A stretch of DNA of 18,929 nucleotides from an uncultured Erysipelotrichaceae bacterium. GTDB lineage: Bacteria > Bacillota_I > Bacilli_A > RF39 > UBA660. Of this stretch, positions 1-5,783 are shown piece after piece (position 1 is the first letter of the stretch; each line of letters opens with the position of its first letter). Below the pieces are notes generated by a model that saw nothing but the letters and a program-made list of their open reading frames with translations, was not told the DNA's origin and did not search any database. The stretch lies in NCBI GenBank assembly GCA_902766815.1, contig CACXEZ010000103.1, forward strand, positions 1 to 18,929, written 5' to 3'. Both the position numbers and the translations under genes were made by a program.

Positions 1-207
1 AATAGAGCTGAATCAGATTTAAGAGGAATAAAGATTAAACAGAAAACTGGCAAATTTAGAAGTGAAGAAGGAGCAAATATATATGCATTAATAAAAAGTT
101 GTTTATCTACATACATCAAAAATAACATAAATATATTTAATGCAATATTTTTTCTTTTTTATATTTTGGAATTATGTGTAGATGAAAATGTTTCACTTCT
201 TGACTGA
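1..207 (+). pseudogene. IS66-family transposase, C-terminal end (cut by window edge)
   Basis: Frame 1 is open from the window edge to TGA at 205-207. Its first 50 or so residues match the C-terminal end of IS66-type (TnpC) transposases: NRAESDLR holds the last acidic residue of the DDE triad, followed by KIKQKTGKFRSEEGA and a stretch like the family's IRSxLSTxRKxGxNxLxAL. After NIFNAIF (about base 150) the family resemblance stops, and the last 19 or so codons are just the antisense of the HIT gene. So the native transposase end or the insertion junction probably lies near 100-150. The 5' part lies outside the window, so I cannot say whether the element is intact. No terminal inverted repeat is visible. 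The family call rests on motif memory. Confidence 0.7.
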
Positions 208-466
208 TCCCATTATTTTGCTCTAAAGTGATACCCTCACAATTTAATTTATCCATTAATAAGTTGGACATTTCTTTTGCTACTTTCAAGATATGATTTA
301 GGGTGTTTTGATCTATATCAAATAAATCTTGATAATGTTTTTTGGAAATTACTAATAAATGTCCATTACTTCTTGGGTTTACATCCATAATTACTAATAC
401 TTCGTTATCTTCATATATTTTATAGCTTGGTATTTCTCCTTTAATTATTCTACAAAATATATCCAT
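137..466 (-). CDS. HIT-family (histidine triad) nucleotide-binding protein, short C-terminus
   Basis: HIT proteins are small dimeric nucleotide hydrolases or AMP-lysine hydrolases. The N-terminus MDIFCRIIKGEIPS is typical, and the active-site triad HxHxHxx is intact as HFHLHII near residues 92-98, preceded by the usual QEVKHF. I start at ATG 464-466 (109 residues). An in-frame ATG at 505 lies upstream of the -10 box (490-495), so it cannot be on the mRNA, and a GAGAGTG ribosome site precedes 466. Bacillus-type Hit proteins continue about 30-40 residues past the triad. This one stops after 11 (KYKKEKILH), exactly where an IS66 transposase remnant abuts, so the tail may have been lost to the insertion. 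The catalytic site is complete and some HinT-type proteins are this short, so it may still be active. Confidence 0.85.
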   Translation of the reverse strand: MDIFCRIIKGEIPSYKIYEDNEVLVIMDVNPRSNGHLLVISKKHYQDLFDIDQNTLNHILKVAKEMSNLLMDKLNCEGITLEQNNGISQEVKHFHLHIIPKYKKEKILH

Positions 467-489
467 AATATCACTCTCTTTCTGTTTTA

Positions 490-518
490 AGTATATATGA
501 ATCATAGAAAAAAATCAA
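490..518 (-). promoter_or_regulatory. Promoter of the HIT gene
   Basis: On the minus strand, TTGATT (513-518) and TATACT (490-495) are separated by exactly 17 bp, which puts the transcript start near 483. That fixes the HIT start codon at 466. The -35 lies inside a 9-bp inverted repeat (512-520 with 527-535). Confidence 0.65.
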
Positions 519-535
519 TCAGATTAGATTGATTT
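508..535 (-). terminator. Terminator-like hairpin overlapping the HIT promoter
   Basis: AAATCAATC (512-520) pairs with GATTGATTT (527-535) around a 6-nt loop. Read leftward, the stem is followed by seven T (508-514), the layout of a rho-independent terminator. No leftward gene lies upstream of it, so it may instead block antisense transcription from the next gene, or be an operator over the -35 box. Confidence 0.4.
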
Positions 536-591
536 AACGTGAATATCTGCGAATATTCTAGTGTTATTATGGGATTATTAATACTTTTTTA

Positions 592-620
592 TTCACAAAT
601 GTGTTTTTTTATTATATAAT
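592..620 (+). promoter_or_regulatory. Promoter of the arylsulfotransferase-like gene
   Basis: TTCACA (592-597, one mismatch to TTGACA), a 17-bp spacer and a perfect TATAAT (615-620). The transcript would start near 627, with the AGGAAG ribosome site at 641-646 and ATG at 657. A 6-bp inverted repeat, GAATAT/ATATTC (541-558), lies further upstream and could bind a regulator. Confidence 0.7.
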
Positions 621-656
621 ATTAATATAACACTCATTATAGGAAGTAGTGATATA

Positions 657-1946
657 ATGAAGAAACTTTTGTTTATTTGTTCTTGTGTTTTTCTATTAAT
701 TGTTTTTTCACTGGTTGGATATCAAGTTGTTAGTGCCAATGAAATGGTAGATCAGGTAAAGGATATTATTGATATACAAAATGGACAAGAAGAATATTTT
801 TCTCCTTATGGATATACAATAGATAATCCTTGTATTATCTTAAATCCTTATGATATTTCTCCATTAACAGCTTTAATTTTATTTGAAACAGAAAAAGAGG
901 TAAATATTACAATTACAATTGTGGGTAAGAATGAAGATACTACTTATCAAAATACTTTTGAAAAAAGTAAAAAGCATTATATACCAGTTTATGGTTTATA
1001 TGCTGATTATGAAAATAAAGTAATAGTTTCTTATGAAAATATGAAAAAAGAATATATTATTAAAACAAATCCTTTACCTAATGACTTAATGATAAAAACA
1101 GAAAATAGTGTCGATAGTTTAACATTTATTAGTGATGATAATTATTCTTATGCTGTTGATCAGAATGGGGATGTGAGATGGTTTTTGAATCATCATTATT
1201 TAGGGAAGATTACTAGGTTAGATAATGAACATTTCTTATTGGGAAGTGATGTATTTTTATCTAATCAAAAACCTAAGGATGTTTTAGAGATTGATTTGTT
1301 AGGAAAGATTTATCATCAATATAATGTTCAAGAAGGGTATTATGGCTCTTATGCCGAGGTAGGATCTAGTTTTTTTATTTTATCCCAGGATTTGTTAAAA
1401 ATTGATAAGCAGAGTGGGGTAGTGCTAAATCAAATCAAGTTAGATAACAATTATTATAGTCTTACTTATGATAAAGATACTAATCTATTGGAGTTAAGTG
1501 GAGAGGAAGGACTTGCTATTAAAGTAGATACTTTAGAAAAAGCAAGTAAGTCTGATATTATATTTAAAAATGAAAGAAGTAATATTTTTCCTTTATATGA
1601 TACCGATGATGAATATAAGATTGTAAAAGGAATTAAGTTTTCTAATTATCAAAAGACAAAAGAATCTGGTAAGAATATTTTATTGATAGGATATAAGAAG
1701 ATTGATACCAATTATTTGAATTATGAAATAACTTTTAAGAAAAGTGAAGATTATTTGCAAATTACTGGAAAATTTACTGATAATGATCAGGTTTATGTTA
1801 TTTTAGATCGTTTTTTAGATAAGAGAGTTTATGATATGAATCAAGATCACTTAATTATTCATCATGGTGATTTAAAAGGAAAGTATTCTATTTATGTTAA
1901 AATTAATGATATGATTTATAAGACTAATTATTATGTTATATTTTAA
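657..1946 (+). CDS. Secreted arylsulfotransferase (ASST)-like protein, probably non-catalytic
   Basis: Residues 1-27 form a signal peptide or membrane anchor (MKK, a hydrophobic run, then VVSANE). Residues about 50-150 resemble the N-terminal domain of bacterial aryl-sulfate sulfotransferases (NPYDISPLTALILFETE, then HYIPVYGLYADYENKV and LPNDL). The propeller opens with VDQNGDVRWFLN, matching the family's DxxGxxRWYL. After that the likeness weakens: where ASSTs have HHD and DWxHxN, carrying the catalytic and ligand histidines, I see GYYGSYAEVGSSFFILS and NNYYSLTYDKDTNLLELSG. At 429 residues it is also shorter than the roughly 550-600 usual for the family. I infer a wall-side or extracellular protein that kept the fold but lost sulfotransferase chemistry. 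It has its own promoter and terminator and so is monocistronic. The family call is fairly firm; the loss of activity rests on alignment by eye. Confidence 0.65.
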   Translation: MKKLLFICSCVFLLIVFSLVGYQVVSANEMVDQVKDIIDIQNGQEEYFSPYGYTIDNPCIILNPYDISPLTALILFETEKEVNITITIVGKNEDTTYQNTFEKSKKHYIPVYGLYADYENKVIVSYENMKKEYIIKTNPLPNDLMIKTENSVDSLTFISDDNYSYAVDQNGDVRWFLNHHYLGKITRLDNEHFLLGSDVFLSNQKPKDVLEIDLLGKIYHQYNVQEGYYGSYAEVGSSFFILSQDLLKIDKQSGVVLNQIKLDNNYYSLTYDKDTNLLELSGEEGLAIKVDTLEKASKSDIIFKNERSNIFPLYDTDDEYKIVKGIKFSNYQKTKESGKNILLIGYKKIDTNYLNYEITFKKSEDYLQITGKFTDNDQVYVILDRFLDKRVYDMNQDHLIIHHGDLKGKYSIYVKINDMIYKTNYYVIF

Positions 1947-1947
1947 G

Positions 1948-1973
1948 AAGAGTAGAACTCTTTTCTTTTTTTA
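1948..1973 (+). terminator. Rho-independent terminator after the ASST-like gene
   Basis: AAGAGT (1948-1953) and ACTCTT (1957-1962) form a 6-bp stem with a 3-nt loop, followed by a T-rich run, one base after the stop codon. Confidence 0.75.
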
Positions 1974-2021
1974 TTTAGTTTGATACAATTGATATGTATA
2001 CTATGAGTGAGGTTATTTTGA

Positions 2022-2675
2022 ATGAAAGAGATTATTATTACTTATTTGGCTAGTTACTTAGTTGTAATTATTGCTTGTTCTATTTATACTATGTTAGGTT
2101 TTACAAATTTAGATGGTTTTATTGAAGGCCCATGTAGTTATTTAATTCTTGTTTTTTATATTATTGTAATTTTTTATTTGTATTTCAAACATAGGAGAGT
2201 AGAAAGAAAATTAAAATTTAAAAGATACTTTTTATTTCTTTCTTATGGAATTTCTATTGCAATACTTTTTAATATGATTCTTTTTAAATTTAGTAGTCAC
2301 GCTAATTATAGTACAATCCCTATTTATTTATCTTTTATTTCTTCTGGAATTGTGGGTCCTATTTATGAAGAAATATTATTTAGATATATTTTTTATCATC
2401 GATTAAAGAAAAAATATTCTAGAAATAAAGCAATTATTATTAATACTTTATTATTTGGTATGATTCATTTGTATCCTATTAAGATTATTTACGCTATGAT
2501 TTTAGGTATTTCTCTAACTGTTATTTATGAGAAAGAGAAATCTATTTTAGCTCCTATTTTGGTTCATATAGGGGCTAATAGTATTGTTTTACTTCTTTAT
2601 CAGTTTCATCCTACTATTTTGATTTTAGCGATTATTAATCTTATTATTAACAGCTATTTAATTTTTTCATCTTAA
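2022..2675 (+). CDS. CPBP-family intramembrane metalloprotease (Abi/CAAX-like)
   Basis: This is a 217-residue protein made almost wholly of hydrophobic helices. All three CPBP (PF02517) motifs are present in order: EEILFR within PIYEEILFRYIF (EExxxR), FGMIHL (FxxxH) and HIGANS (HxxxN), so the zinc or glutamate active site inside the membrane looks complete. Members cleave prenylated or membrane substrates or act in bacteriocin immunity; nothing nearby tells which. A GTGAGG ribosome site at about 2007-2012 precedes ATG 2022 by 9 nt. A TATACT -10 (1997-2002) lies just upstream, but I see no good -35. No rightward terminator is seen after the gene: the hairpin at 2707-2733 serves the opposing RNA. 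Confidence 0.85.
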   Translation: MKEIIITYLASYLVVIIACSIYTMLGFTNLDGFIEGPCSYLILVFYIIVIFYLYFKHRRVERKLKFKRYFLFLSYGISIAILFNMILFKFSSHANYSTIPIYLSFISSGIVGPIYEEILFRYIFYHRLKKKYSRNKAIIINTLLFGMIHLYPIKIIYAMILGISLTVIYEKEKSILAPILVHIGANSIVLLLYQFHPTILILAIINLIINSYLIFSS

Positions 2676-2697
2676 TTGTTTCTATTCATTTTTAGGC

Positions 2698-2733
2698 AAA
2701 CAAAAACTAGTCAGCCCTGATAAAGCCAACTAG
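2698..2733 (-). terminator. Rho-independent terminator of the structured RNA
   Basis: Read leftward, CTAGTTGGC (2733-2725) pairs over 9 bp (two G-U) with GCTGACTAG (2715-2707) around a 9-nt loop, followed by TTTTTGTTT (2706-2698). There is no T-run on the other side, so it works for the minus strand only. Confidence 0.8.
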
Positions 2734-3144
2734 CTCGAGTTTAGAAAAAAATTGAACAGTTTCTAATAATCTGTATTACCTATTAACAAAAATTAATAAA
2801 TAATACAATTATTAAAAAACTTTTAAATAAACATTATCAGTGTCTATCACAATTTCTTATCTTTTAAGTTTTCTTTCTTAAAACAATTGTTTTGCTTAGT
2901 GGTGATAAGAATTATACTTTTGTATAACAATTTCTTCCTTTTTAGAAAAATGATAAATAACCTTGACTTATATTATGTATTAAAGTACCCATCATTCATA
3001 AGCAAAGGGTAAATGTTCATCACATCAACCATATAATTCAACAATATTATTATTCATAATATCTCAAATTATTTTAATTATGTAATAATGAATACCTAGT
3101 CGATACTAATATAAGTTTTATTAATTATATCTTTCTATCTAAGC
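2698..3144 (-). ncRNA. Candidate large structured non-coding RNA (family unknown)
   Basis: This is a complete leftward transcription unit of about 447 nt filling most of a gene-free stretch (2676-3358). It has a near-consensus promoter (3151-3179), a probable start at G 3144 and a rho-independent terminator (2698-2733). Stems, in window coordinates from the RNA 5' end: 3102-3110 with 3124-3131; 3051-3057 with 3088-3094; TACCC/GGGTA at 2986-2990 with 3007-3011; an 11-bp hairpin at 2907-2917/2922-2936; 2862-2868 with 2877-2883, extended by 2849-2854/2885-2890; and a hairpin of over 25 bp spanning 2758-2821. The 3007-3011 hairpin loop TAAGCAAA (2999-3006, plus strand) is fully complementary to 2891-2898, a possible pseudoknot. 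The longest in-frame runs with a plausible start are 27 codons or fewer and cross the stems. I saw none of the signature motifs of tmRNA, RNase P, 6S or SRP RNA. An unusual leader for a missing gene is excluded, because no leftward gene follows before the terminator. Confidence 0.65.
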
Positions 3145-3150
3145 AATTAT

Positions 3151-3179
3151 ATTGTATCAGGCTTTTTTTTATTTGTCAA
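3151..3179 (-). promoter_or_regulatory. Near-consensus sigma-A promoter driving the structured RNA
   Basis: On the minus strand, a perfect TTGACA (3174-3179), a spacer of exactly 17 bp and TACAAT (3151-3156, one mismatch). It is the best -35/-10 pair in the window, suggesting high constitutive expression of a product that is not a protein. Confidence 0.8.
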
Positions 3180-3269
3180 CATTTTTTTTGATTTTTTTGT
3201 AATTATTTGTTTTGTTGAAAACTTATGGTTAAAATCAAAAAAAATTAGATATATTTTCAAGAAAAGCTA

Positions 3270-3298
3270 TTGATTTATTGGATAAATCATGATATCGT
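3270..3298 (+). promoter_or_regulatory. Probable HU promoter with extended -10
   Basis: TTGATT (3270-3275), a 17-bp spacer and TATCGT (3293-3298) preceded by TGA, an extended -10. The start would fall at about 3305, immediately before the leader stem-loop. Upstream, 3181-3269 is only T- and A-tract-rich sequence with nothing else recognisable. Confidence 0.5.
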
Positions 3299-3305
3299 TA
3301 TGGTG

Positions 3306-3335
3306 TAAGCATAGAAAGAAAAAACACGATGCTTA
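3306..3335 (+). promoter_or_regulatory. 5'-terminal stem-loop in the HU mRNA leader
   Basis: TAAGCAT (3306-3312) and ATGCTTA (3329-3335) form a 7-bp stem with a 16-nt loop at the predicted 5' end of the mRNA. The ribosome site GGAGGT (3346-3351) stays free downstream. A stem at the very 5' end can protect an mRNA from decay, so this may favour high HU output. Confidence 0.45.
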
Positions 3336-3358
3336 TTTAGATTATGGAGGTATAAAAA

Positions 3359-3631
3359 ATGACAAAAGCTGAATTAGTAGAATTCATTGCTGAAAATGCA
3401 GACTTAACAAAAGCAGATTCTGCCAGAGCATTAGATGCTGTTGTAGAAGGGATTACTGAAGGATTAAAAAAATCTGGTAAAGTTACTTTAGTTGGATTTG
3501 GTACTTTCAGTGCTAAAGAAAGAGAGGCTCATACTGGTCGTAATCCTCAAACTGGAGAACCTGTTGAAATTGCTGCTCGTGTTGTTCCAAGTTTTAAAGC
3601 TGGAAATAAATTAAAAGAAGCTTTAAATTAG
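3359..3631 (+). CDS. hup: HU-family nucleoid DNA-binding protein
   Basis: At 90 residues this is exactly the size of bacterial HU. It begins MTKAELVEFIAENADLTKADS, has the signature GFGTFSAKEREAHTGRNPQTGE with the flexible beta-arm RNPQTG that enters the minor groove, and ends with VPSFKAGNKLKEALN. HU dimers bend and compact DNA and assist replication and repair. An ideal GGAGGT ribosome site sits 7 nt before ATG. The gene is single, with its own probable promoter and stem-loop leader and a strong downstream terminator. Its codons are richer in GC third positions and strong codons than its neighbours, as expected for a highly expressed gene. The neighbouring leftward RNA unit starts about 125 bp upstream of the HU promoter and diverges from it. 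Confidence 0.95.
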   Translation: MTKAELVEFIAENADLTKADSARALDAVVEGITEGLKKSGKVTLVGFGTFSAKEREAHTGRNPQTGEPVEIAARVVPSFKAGNKLKEALN

Positions 3632-3637
3632 TAGAAT

Positions 3638-3674
3638 AAAATAAAAAACTATCTTATGATAGTTCTTTTATTTT
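3638..3674. terminator. Bidirectional terminator between HU and the XRE-S24 gene
   Basis: A long palindrome: an AAAATAAAA-rich arm plus ACTATC (3638-3653), loop TTAT, then GATAGT and a T-rich arm (3658-3674). It serves HU rightward and the convergent regulator leftward, and it overlaps the regulator's stop codon (3668-3670). Confidence 0.8.
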
Positions 3675-4333
3675 ACTTCTCTATAAATGGCAGTTACTTT
3701 GCCTAATATCATGTCATTTGAAATAATGTTTACATTTATGGTTGGATATTTAGGATTCATTGCTTGGAGAATAATTCCTTTGGGATAACGATACAATCTT
3801 CTTACAGAAAGAACATTATTTTTTACAGCAATTACGATGTCATCACCTGTTTTATAATCTCCTTGTTTTTGGAAGAGTACTTTATCATTCTTGGCATAAG
3901 TTGGAAACATAGAGTCATCCATCATTTTCATACTAAGTTCACTGTGATTGTTTAAGACTTCAAAGGAAGCATTTTTATAGGTGTTGATTATTTTTTCCGT
4001 TTGATGGGTTAAATTTTTGTCTTGTCTTAGACTGTTTACGTATTCTTTAATTGCTTTCTTTTCAATCAATTTTTTTTCTTCTTCCGTAATAGGAGCTTGT
4101 TTTAATAGATCAGTATCTAGATTAAAGATACGGCAAATTTCAAATAAAATATCGTATGGAATATTTAGTTTTCCTGTTTCATATTTATGAAGAGTTTGTC
4201 TATTTTTTTTACCATCAATAGCTTTAGATAAGTCTTCTAGAGAATAGTTATATTTTTCTCTTGCAGTTTTTATTAATTCTCCTACTAATGGTTTTAGTTC
4301 ATCACTTATTAATTCTTGTTTTCTTGTTCTCAT
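3668..4333 (-). CDS. XRE-type repressor with degenerate S24 (LexA/CI-like) domain
   Basis: The protein has 221 residues. Residues about 15-78 form an XRE helix-turn-helix (YSLEDLSKAIDGKKNRQTLHKYETGKLNI). Residues about 125-221 resemble the peptidase S24 domain of CI/LexA repressors, with the serine in DDSMFPTY (Ser141). The lysine normally in a VKRL context is replaced by arginine (SVRRLYR, Arg178), and I see no Ala-Gly or Cys-Gly cleavage pair before Ser141. So RecA-induced self-cleavage seems unlikely; the domain may serve for dimerisation or sensing. An AAGGAAG ribosome site precedes ATG. The gene lies 32 nt after the second VUT transporter gene on the same strand, so it is probably the last gene of that operon and may regulate it. 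No phage genes are near. Confidence 0.8.
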   Translation of the reverse strand: MRTRKQELISDELKPLVGELIKTAREKYNYSLEDLSKAIDGKKNRQTLHKYETGKLNIPYDILFEICRIFNLDTDLLKQAPITEEEKKLIEKKAIKEYVNSLRQDKNLTHQTEKIINTYKNASFEVLNNHSELSMKMMDDSMFPTYAKNDKVLFQKQGDYKTGDDIVIAVKNNVLSVRRLYRYPKGIILQAMNPKYPTINVNIISNDMILGKVTAIYREVK

Positions 4334-4365
4334 ACTTTTACTTCCTTACTTTTCCATATTTTTTA

Positions 4366-5037
4366 TTATTCTTTTTCTTTTATTATATTGGCGATATATA
4401 TCACAATCGTTGATAGAGTGCCTATACTAATACTAGCTAAATATCTTATCATAATAATTTTAATGATATCTAGAGAGTCTTTTGTAAAAATATAAGCAAT
4501 TAATCCAAAAAGGATGGATGCTATAAAATGAATAATAATGGTAGAGAATATATTACTTATCATAATATTATTCTTTATCTTTTTTAAATAATAATATAAT
4601 TTAATATTTAAAAGCTGTGAATATAGTGCTGTTACAAAAATAGCAAAATACATTCTTAAACTTCCATTAAATATATTATTGTAAGAGGCACTCATAAAGA
4701 GATTTATATTGCTAGATTTCATTAGACTTATTAAATATAAGATACTATAACTTATTAACGACATTATTACTGTTATTAGTAATAATTTTTTTGCTTCTTC
4801 TTGACCATGTTTTTGTATTAAAATATTAGATGCTGTGAAGATAGTTACAAAAGGAATAATTCCTAAATTTACATCATAATCATATAAAGTTATGGTTTTT
4901 AATGACATGATGCTTGCTAATATTAGAGCAATTGTAGAATATATATATAATCCTGTCTTGCTATATTTTTTGTATACAATTACTAATGTTGCTAAGCATA
5001 AAATCAATTCTACTATCAATAAAGTTATTTGATTCAT
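4366..5037 (-). CDS. VUT/YhhQ-like multispanning membrane transporter, copy 2
   Basis: A 223-residue, highly hydrophobic protein with about six to seven membrane helices. It resembles the VUT family (PF02592; YhhQ queuosine-precursor and vitamin uptake permeases): NILIQKHGQEEAKKLL occupies the place of the family's DxxxExYGxxxARK loop, and SQLLNIKLYYYLKK, then ISNIFSTIIIHFIASILFGL and IIKIIMIRYLASI follow the typical C-terminal half. The conserved Asp/Glu of that loop are partly replaced, so this is a divergent member and the substrate is unknown. ATG at 5037 overlaps the preceding gene by 4 nt (ATGA), which implies translational coupling, and AAGGTGA lies upstream. It aligns along its length with its neighbour, so the pair arose by tandem duplication and may form a heterodimer. 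Confidence 0.65.
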   Translation of the reverse strand: MNQITLLIVELILCLATLVIVYKKYSKTGLYIYSTIALILASIMSLKTITLYDYDVNLGIIPFVTIFTASNILIQKHGQEEAKKLLLITVIMSLISYSILYLISLMKSSNINLFMSASYNNIFNGSLRMYFAIFVTALYSQLLNIKLYYYLKKIKNNIMISNIFSTIIIHFIASILFGLIAYIFTKDSLDIIKIIMIRYLASISIGTLSTIVIYIANIIKEKE

Positions 5038-5699
5038 TTTTTCACCTTCTTACTTGTTAAAAGAGTTAGGAAGATGGAGTATATTATGGTTATGATTAAT
5101 CTTACCATATATGTTGATAGTAATAATTTTATAATTATCTTTGTGTCTAGAATATTGTAATATGTTAGAAAGAAATATAAAATTCCTTCTATTAAGCCAA
5201 TTAGTAGATAAGTTGTTACGGTAGTAATAAAAGGAACATCATATAATTTTCTGATTTTTTTATAGGCCCAAATTAGTAAGTAGTTTGATATTAAGGTGGT
5301 TATGGGGTATATCATTAAAATTCTTTTATTATCAATGAATACATTTTTCATATTAATACTAATTGAATCAGTTAATGATTGAACGTGATATGACATCATA
5401 TAAATCATAATTGATGTAAATATTGTCAGAAAAAGACTTATACGAGTTATTTTTTTTACTTCTTCTTTACTGACTGATTCTAATAAGAGATATAAAGAAG
5501 TAAACATTGTTACATATGTAATTGAATTAGCATTTACATTAATTGTAGATAATGTAATGTATTTAAATGATAAAATTAACGAGAGAATATTTGATGTTAC
5601 AAATACAATAGATAGTCCTGTTTTACCCAATATTTTTTTGGAAAGATAGATAGAAAATATGGATATTATTAAGATACAAAGATAAATTATAAAGTTCAC
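5034..5699 (-). CDS. VUT/YhhQ-like multispanning membrane transporter, copy 1
   Basis: Paralogue of the next gene downstream: both begin MN, share KTGL in the second segment, ITL then N-V/L in the loop, VTxFT, and EEVKK/EEAKK. About six to seven hydrophobic helices, with the family-like C-terminal run ISNYLLIWAYKKIRK and TTYLLIGLIEGILYFF. I choose GTG 5697-5699 (221 residues): the in-frame TTG at 5720 lies at or before the predicted transcript start, whereas AAGGTGA sits 6 nt before the GTG, and this start aligns exactly with copy 2. First gene of a probable operon with copy 2 and the XRE-S24 regulator. The loop motif is more degraded (SLYLLLESVSKEEVKK), so the transport role is less sure than for copy 2. 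Confidence 0.6.
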   Translation of the reverse strand: MNFIIYLCILIISIFSIYLSKKILGKTGLSIVFVTSNILSLILSFKYITLSTINVNANSITYVTMFTSLYLLLESVSKEEVKKITRISLFLTIFTSIMIYMMSYHVQSLTDSISINMKNVFIDNKRILMIYPITTLISNYLLIWAYKKIRKLYDVPFITTVTTYLLIGLIEGILYFFLTYYNILDTKIIIKLLLSTYMVRLIITIIYSIFLTLLTSKKVKK

Positions 5700-5724
5700 A
5701 TGTTTCACCTTCTTATTCAATTTA

Positions 5725-5733
5725 ATTATATCA
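5725..5733 (-). promoter_or_regulatory. Extended -10 promoter of the VUT-VUT-XRE operon
   Basis: The minus strand reads TGATATAAT: a perfect TATAAT (5725-5730) with the TGn extension (5731-5733). No good -35 at 17 bp. The start at about 5718 excludes the TTG at 5720 as an initiation codon. Confidence 0.6.
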
Positions 5734-5783
5734 TATTTTTTTAAGATACAAAATAATTGTTGATTAATTTTGATTATTTTTTA

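Noticed and set aside
467..505. HIT start at ATG 505
   Set aside because: The -10 box of the only good promoter lies at 490-495, downstream of this codon, and the family N-terminus is MDIF at 466.
541..558. Inverted repeat GAATAT/ATATTC as a defined operator
   Set aside because: Only 6 bp in very AT-rich DNA and no second copy near another promoter. Kept as a remark, not as a feature.
2847..2930. 27-codon frame from TTG after GGAAG inside the structured RNA, and ATG frames of 10-19 codons
   Set aside because: The ribosome site is too close (3 nt), the start is TTG, and the frame runs through two strong hairpins. The shorter ATG frames have no ribosome site. I see no coding signal.
2698..3144. 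tmRNA, RNase P RNA, 6S or SRP RNA
   Set aside because: The conserved parts I know (T-loop and tag with Ala codons, GAGGAAAGTCC and ACAGAA cores, 6S bubble closing stems, SRP GNAR tetraloop domain) are not present in the minus-strand sequence.
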